64,000 bases of DNA, taken from Anaeramoeba flamelloides (Eukaryota > Metamonada > Anaeramoebidae). Where the stretch lies: the NCBI GenBank assembly GCA_027625915.1, contig JANTQA010000023.1, forward strand, positions 19,158,001 through 19,222,000. The letters run 5' to 3'. Within the stretch, counting starts at the first letter, position 1, and each line of letters begins with the position of its first letter. A program made the translations under genes and the position numbers. Below are positions 58,183 to 64,000 of this stretch, piece by piece. The notes under the pieces were generated by a model that had not been told where the DNA came from, did not search any database, and saw only the letters and a program-made list of their open reading frames with translations.

Positions 58183-58959
58183 GGTATTAGTCTCATCACA
58201 AATGTCTATCTAATTAAAATTTGTTGCAATTGGGATTTAAATTGTATTCTTGGTTTAGAGTTCTATATGATTCACATGGTTCTAAAAAATCTATTATAAA
58301 TATTCTTACCCAAGTAAATTAATTCAAATTTTTTACTTATGATCACTATTTAAAAATATTCATTTTAGAAATTATTTTTTAAATTTCTTTTCCAAATCGT
58401 AAAAAAAGAAACCCAAATATATATATATAGTATTAACCTTTATTTGATAATTTATTATATAGAATTTCCAAAAGTAACTATTTTTTTATAATTTTAATTT
58501 AAAAGATTAACTCATTAATCATCAACATAAAAACCTAAATACTGGTTAATTTTGTTTCCTTTTTATCAAGATAATTGTAACGTCAGTGTATTTCCAATAT
58601 TTGTCAAAATAATTTTACAAAATAATATACAGTGAATTATTTAATTTTTAAACAAAATTTGAATTTTTTAGGTAGTAAACCACATTTTGAAACAGATTGA
58701 AGAAAGATATTTTGCAGAATTTGGAGTCTGAATATTGGTAATTCAACATTTAAATATGTGATGAAATACTGATTTTTTCTTGAATTTCGTTTATTTTTTT
58801 TTAAAATATTGGATCATTATTAATTGAAGAGATTAACAAATATTTTAACGAAACTAATCATTTTTTTTTAGAGAAATTTGAGCCATTTCTCGTTTATGCA
58901 ATTTACCTTAATTACAAGCTATTTTAATCTAAGTCTTCTCTTTAGTAGACACTAATCCC
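58183..58959. mobile_element. Family E element E2
   Basis: TTAA|GGTATTAGTCTC...AGTAGACACTAATCCC|TTGA, 777 bp. It parallels E1 along its length (TTCTAAAAAATCTATTATAAA, CTTCCAAAAGTAACTATTTT) but is more diverged; one flanking TTAA has mutated. Confidence 0.75.
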
Positions 58960-59546
58960 TTGAATTATTTAATTTTAAAATGTTAAGAATCTTATTTTTA
59001 TGTAAAAACATCAAAAGCGAAAATAAAATTTCTTTTTTTTTGAAAACAAATCAATTAAAACTGACTTTTTAAAATGATATCTTTGAGGAATTTTTTTTTC
59101 CAAGTATTTGAAAAAATTTTAATCAATTTATTTAATAAAAAGGTTTAAATAAAACTGAATTATGCAATCGAGAATCATCTTATATTTTACATATTTTTTT
59201 AATATATTTTTTTGTCATTTCTTTTTTAAATGAAAAAAATTTTCTTTTTATCCTTGAAAGTATTTTTTTTTCCCCAAGAATATCTTGACTAAAATATTAC
59301 TTATAATGATTTTACGGTTTTATAAAAGACTATTTATTAATTTGAATTTATCTCATTTAAAATCCATATATTACAAAAAAGTATAAAAAACGTGAAACAC
59401 ATCAGATAATGACAATTTTGATGTTATTTTTTTCACAAAATTTGTAAATCGTGAAAAGTGGGAATCGTTTTTTTATGGGTTATCAAATAACAATTTTTGA
59501 TAATGCCCCTAATAAACCATTTTTTGAAAAGAAAAAAATGATTATA

Positions 59547-60092
59547 AAACCTTGTTTCTGTCAAAGTGTCCCAGAATACTTTTCAAATATCAATTATTTG
59601 TTTAGAATTTAATATATACCAGAATAAATACGAAAAAAATAATATAACATATATCAAAATTTTATCGGTATATGGGTGAAATAAAACCATTAAATCAATA
59701 TATTTTCTTAAAAAAATGAAAACAGGAATTCTTAGGTGGACGCATAAGAAAAAAAAATACTTTTTATTTTGATCTTCAATTGAAGATCCAAACAAAAGTC
59801 TAATTAAAATCAATTTAATTTTATACACTAATTTTAACTGTTCCAGTAACATTAGAATCCGATTTTTTGGCAGTGACAATTGGTATTGTAATTAAAAAAT
59901 TATAATTTGAAAATGAATTGCATATCAGTAAAAAATCGAAAGAAAAAAGAAAAAAATATCAAAGTGAGAAAATGATTGAATTTTGAAATTTCCTAAATAA
60001 TTATTTTTCTACTAATAATAATAAAAAAAAATTACAACTAGTTAATTAAGATATTATAGTTTCGTACCCTTGACAGGATAATAATTTATTAT
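59547..60092. mobile_element. Family B element B2
   Basis: Left AACCTTGTTTCTGTCAAAGTG with CAAATATCAATTATTTG, right GTACCCTTGACAGGATAATAA. More decayed than B1; ends approximate. The short minus-strand open frame at 59583-59879 falls inside it and shows no recognisable transposase motif. Confidence 0.6.
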
Positions 60093-60152
60093 AGTTGGTA
60101 TCACCATAGTGGAAGAAAATAAGTCTGGAATTTAAGGTACAAAAAATATCTA

Positions 60153-60348
60153 CAGTCAGTTCCACTTTTAAGACACAAACTTTCAACAAAATTTAAGGCA
60201 CAAAAAAATCCCAAATTAAGGTACAAAATTTGTAATTTTATTTTTTACAATTTATTTTACTTGAATTTGAATTTTGTGTTTTAATTTGAGATTTTTATTG
60301 TACCTTAAATTTGGTTGAAAGACTGTGCCTTAAAAGTGGAACTGGCTG
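60153..60348. mobile_element. Family A MITE, copy A6
   Basis: TA|CAGTCAGTTCCACTTTTAAG...CTTAAAAGTGGAACTGGCTG|TA, 196 bp, both arms well preserved, TA on each side. Confidence 0.88.
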
Positions 60349-60574
60349 TAATAAAATATCTTGAATATAATATTATCAAAAATTTAAAAAAACATAGCAC
60401 TTTTTTTTAGTGAAAAATATGAACAACAAATTTCAATAAAATACTGGAAATATCGTAAGGGTTCAAAAGATTTTGTAAACAATCAAATGTGTTCATTTGT
60501 ATTGGTTTCTATTTGAAAATTTGTCGAGATTATTCACCACATGCAAATCATTTTTTCTATCAAAAAGAAACCCA

Positions 60575-61365
60575 TAAACATCAATTTTCGAATCTATCAA
60601 ATATTCCCGAAAACACCCGAAAATCAAAAATACCCGAAAATTTTTTAACCACGAAAAAACACTTTTTGAACAACTTCTAAGATTCACTCGTGTCAATATA
60701 CTCAGTTTAATGGTAAATTTGGAATTTTATTTTCGAAAAAAAAAATTTTTCTGAAAATATCAAAATTCCCAAAAATTAAATTTTAGGGAATGGTATTAAA
60801 GCTATTTTGTGTGAAAGGGATTGGTACCTTTGAAGAATGTAACATTACTGATCATTTCAAAATGGTATTAACTAAATGAGAGAAAATGTACTTGTAATGA
60901 AAATTTCTAATTGGGTATCAGTACCCATAATTTTGTAATAATAAATGTTTTCCTAAAACAACCGAGTAATATCTAATCGTAAAACACATATCCATGTCCT
61001 ACATAAGGTGACCCAAGCCAAACTTTATTTAACTTCCAATTCCATAAAAGGAACTGGTTCAACCAAAACTTCAAACACAACACATATCAAAGGTAACCTA
61101 TACACGAACCCTAATAAGTACCAACAATGACTCAAATATACTCAAAAGGCATCAAAACCTCTTTACAGTAGTTTAAAGTAGAAAATTCAAAAAAAAAATA
61201 TTTTGTCTGAAAGTAAAATTGGTGTTTTACCGTTAAACTGAGTATATTGACACTAGGGATTCTTAGAAGTTGTCCATAACGTGTTTTTATGTGGTTAAAA
61301 AGTTTTTGGGTATTTTCGATTTTGGGAATTTTCGGGAATATTTCAAACACCCTAAATTTTCCCCT
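60575..61365. mobile_element. Inverted-repeat element K
   Basis: Arms of about 130 bp: the left contains AAATATTCCCGAAAA, TTTTTTAACCAC, GACACG-free ACAACTTCTAAGATTC and TCAATATACTCAGTTTAA; the right (about 61230-61360) is their inverse. Terminal bases and target duplication could not be fixed. The inner end of each arm is the sharpest match (GTGTCAATATACTCAGTTTA). Confidence 0.65.
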
Positions 61366-62120
61366 CAAAAAAATATCAGATTAAATCGAGATCAGAAATT
61401 TTACTATCTTTTATATTTATTTAATAAAATACTAATAAATAAAATTTAATTATTATCAAGAAACAATAAATAGTTCTTAGTGATTTTGTTCATTTAAATA
61501 CTTTTTTGAAGATTGGCTTGAATAAATATATTTTAAAATAATGTTACCCCACTATTTTGCAAATAGTTGACTTATCACAAATTTTTCACCATTTTTTTTA
61601 CTAAATTTACCATTATGAGCCTTGTTTATGTAGAATTTCTTTTTTAAATTTAAAAATTTTTGATATAACAATATCATACTAACACAGGTTTTTTCTCTGA
61701 TTTGTATGTTGGTTAATATATAGTTCTCTCAATAAAAAAAACAGATTTTTTCTAAACACAAATTAAACTTTTCTACATATATTATTTTGAAATTAGAACT
61801 TTTTTTTAAAAAAATTTACAAATAAAAGTAAATTAAAGAAAAATGAAAAACAAAACCAAGTAAAGAAGAAGCAACTGTACCAAATTTTACAGACAAGATC
61901 AAGAAATAAATGATTTTTATTATTTATTTATCTATTTATCAATCTTTTCGTTTTATTGGTAACAATTTTTTAGTTGGTTTGTGAATATATTCAATGATGA
62001 AATATGACAACCCTCATATTTATTAAATATTAATGTGTTTGGTTAAAGATCTGTTTTTGTCACCCTGTTTTGAAGAATTCATTTTCGCATTAATAATGAC
62101 ACTCAAAATTTTGAAATGTA

Positions 62121-62592
62121 CAGTGGTGTAAATAACCCGTGTTGATAACCTTGAACCCATTACAAAAATTTAACTCTTGGTTTTTTTTCAATTTGAGTAT
62201 TTGAAGATAGGAAGACACACATATATTCTTGGTTCGGATTTAAATTGACTTTAGAGGTTAGATCTTTGATTAGTTGAAATGACTCAATAATATTAAATGC
62301 TTTTGTTTCAAAAATTTCCTCATATTTACAAAATTTTTGAGATTAAATGTATTTTTTATAAAAATTCAAAAATTGAAATTTTGCTCATTTATTGTTAAAA
62401 AATTACATTTTAATCTTACAATATCTTTATAATTCTTTTTTAAAATTTATATAAAAAACACTATTTCTTGTTTATATACTGTTTTCACCACATTCATTTG
62501 GTTCTTTTATTTCTCGATTCAGCCAATATTTTTTGCATGAGTTAAATTTTTGTAATTGGTTAAAAAAAAAACACTGGTTATTTGCACCACTG
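62121..62592. mobile_element. Element L, Tc1/mariner-like, TA-flanked
   Basis: TA|CAGTGGTGTAAATAACC...GGTTATTTGCACCACTG|TA, 472 bp; the inner arms share ATTACAAAAATTTAACTC and its inverse. CAGTGGTG with a TA target is the classic Tc1/mariner form. No transposase inside. Confidence 0.8.
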
Positions 62593-63111
62593 TACTAACC
62601 TGCTTCATTATTGTGTTAAGAACAAAATACTCAATTCAGCCTTATATTTCTCTGTTAAAAGAAATTCCTTCCAAAACAATCCTTCTTTCTCAATTTGTCT
62701 AGAAAAACCATCCTTAGTAAATAATTTGTTTCCACTCAAAAAGGATTTTGTAATGAAAAAAAGTTGTTAATTTATGAACAACGATCAACAAAAAAAACTA
62801 TTTCTTTTGTGAAAAAAAAGTATTTTTTCTTTCTACAAAAATTTTGAAGAAAATGGAAAAAATTCATTCTCGTTAGAATTTCGTTTTGTTTGTGATCGAG
62901 TATGTCAATTTTTTGTTTTTTAAAATTTCGAAGATTTCAAAAAGAGAAAAAAATTAAATTCTTCTATAAACTGGCAGAATAACCCAAAACATCTTAATTT
63001 CTGAACAATCTTTTCTGAAAGGAAAAAAAAAAATTATTTTGAGATCAAATCCCAATTTTACAAAAAATAAAAATTGCAAAAGGATATTTAAATTTTTCTA
63101 TACGATTTTTT

Positions 63112-63129
63112 AGTGACGTCACTCGAGTG
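63112..63129. promoter_or_regulatory. Overlapping palindromes: CRE-like TGACGTCA and CTCGAG
   Basis: AGTGACGTCACT (63112-63123) and CACTCGAGTG (63120-63129) are perfect palindromes sharing four bases, about 150 bp upstream of the ATG at 63280, in otherwise AT-rich DNA. The first contains the bZIP/CREB-type site, the second an E-box-like core. Their use as promoter elements is inferred from position only. Confidence 0.4.
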
Positions 63130-63279
63130 GAATCTCAATTCATACACTAAAGTGGACTTTTCCTGTGATGAAAGAAATCCCTCAAGAAAATTCAAACAAA
63201 AAAACCAAATAAAAACTCATTTTTTTTACAAAAAAAAAACCTTTTTCACCAACAACCAATTTAATTATAACACAAAACA

Positions 63280-64000
63280 ATGACGTTTAACCAAATAACG
63301 ACTATAGATAACAACCCGATAACGCGTATAGGTAGCTTTGCTACTACGTATTATTCTCAATTCCACAATAAGGACGATCTTAAGTCCTTCGTTCTGCGTG
63401 ATTCAAAGAGCTTTATTGGACACACTTTTGATCGACACAAATGGTGTGTGCTTCAACAACGAGAGCATCGTGACAAAAATGTACGAAATATTAGAAAATT
63501 TAAAACAGGCAAGAAATGGATTTCGCGGAGGCCACGAAACACAAACCAACAAGAAAAGGTTGGAACACAGATGTTCATGGACTTTGAGGAAAGCGGCGAG
63601 TGTCCCTTATCGGGCGAGAGTTGCGGAGACTCTAATGAACGAGATATTTCGTGTTTGCACTCCCAACAACAACAAGAACAAGAACAACAACAATTTTAAT
63701 CACTCTTTGATTAATAACATCATAAACAATAATCTCAAGAACATTTTAAATAAGATCACCACACAAATAATTTCTCAAATTGATCAAAATCAAAATGAGG
63801 GGAAAATCCAAAACAGGGCTAAGCATCAAATTCCAACAACCAGTTTCAATAAAAAGATCACAAAAAGCACCGAGAATGTGGTGGAAAGCGTGAAGAAAAA
63901 GGGTGGGGTGACCGAGGATCAGAAGGGGACTGTAAATGAAAAAGACATGGTAAAGGATGTTCAAAAAACGCAAAAAAGGAAACGAAACCACAGAAGAAAG
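63280..64000 (+). CDS. Unrecognised gene, 5' part; two overlapping open frames
   Basis: I do not recognise this protein. The base composition rises sharply here, as in other exons of the window. One frame starts at ATG 63280 in good context (ACAAAACAATG) and stays open to 63699. The frame one base further on is open from 63313 to the end of the window (64000) without its own early ATG. The second frame looks more like a real protein: IQRALLDTLLIDTNGVCFNN, TKMYEILENLKQARNGF, ARVAETLMNEIFRV, then an Asn run and a Lys-rich tail of the kind seen in other proteins here. A switch from the first frame to the second near 63300-63313 (a one-base shift in ATAGGTAGC) would give a single chain. Whether that is an indel, an unrecognised intron or frameshifting cannot be decided. 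The 3' end is outside the window. Confidence 0.5.

Larger units (their letters stand above)
56761..63279. other. Gene-free repeat region upstream of the PAS-GAF gene
   Basis: Divergent promoters of the PAS-GAF gene and the gene at 63280 should lie at its two ends. Between them are a family Q piece, E2, B2, A6, an inverted-repeat element (K) and a TA-flanked element (L). 56770-57890 and 61380-62115 show nothing I can identify. Confidence 0.6.

Noticed and set aside
1-64000. CRISPR arrays, tRNA or rRNA genes, retrovirus-like elements
   Set aside because: No evenly spaced direct repeats, no complete cloverleaf-like sequence, no rRNA-like conserved blocks, and no gag, protease, integrase or capsid motifs were seen; the reverse-transcriptase relics carry non-LTR-type motif settings.

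Overview
This is a very AT-rich (roughly three quarters A+T by eye), intron-bearing eukaryotic window, most likely from a free-living amoeboid or flagellate protist. The reasons are GT-AG introns, long asparagine runs in proteins, standard stop codons (TAA and TGA both end convincing genes), and protein families typical of amoebae (BEACH, U-box, Sel1, SAPS, PAS-GAF). Anaeramoeba-type metamonads or amoebozoans fit best, but nothing in the window fixes the lineage. No tRNA, rRNA, CRISPR array or organelle sequence was seen.

Layout. 1-6144 (-): 5' part of a giant BEACH/neurobeachin-family gene that runs off the left edge. 6145-11011: gene-free, repeats. 11012-20360 (+): a three-exon gene for a CS-domain + five-Sel1-repeat + C-terminal membrane-anchor protein, with a 7.9 kb first intron. 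20361-23698: repeats and a LINE relic. 23699-about 30900 (-): a five-exon gene for a SAPS-family protein phosphatase 6 regulatory subunit. 30904-35558: repeats. 35559-37252 (-): an unrecognised Lys/Glu-rich coiled-coil gene with a broken frame. 37253-39641: repeats. 39642-42959 (-): an intronless U-box/TPR/WD40 protein. 42960-47162: repeats. 47163-56760 (-): a two-exon, N-myristoylation-motif PAS-GAF protein whose single intron is 8.65 kb. 56761-63279: repeats. 63280-64000 (+): start of an unrecognised gene with two overlapping open frames.

Intron boundaries were fixed by matching reading phase and protein-family continuity. Eight of the nine resolved boundaries are phase 1; donors are mostly GTAAR/GTAAAT and acceptors mostly AATAG, without a clear pyrimidine tract.

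The rest of the DNA is a dense mosaic of non-autonomous DNA transposons, often nested: TA-flanked CAGTCAGTTCC elements (family A, eight copies), a roughly 540 bp AAACYCCATTC family (C), a CAGTCAAAG family (B), TTAA-flanked GGGAYTAG elements (E, G) and a different TTAA element (F), a CACTACAAGG...TAGTG element, a TAA-flanked long-TIR element, a giant foldback of about 3.3 kb carrying a separate element full of ATCGCGAT motifs, and two decayed LINE reverse-transcriptase fragments. The large introns of the PAS-GAF and CS-Sel1 genes consist largely of these elements. The genes do not form an obvious pathway; several encode signalling or ubiquitin-type scaffold proteins.
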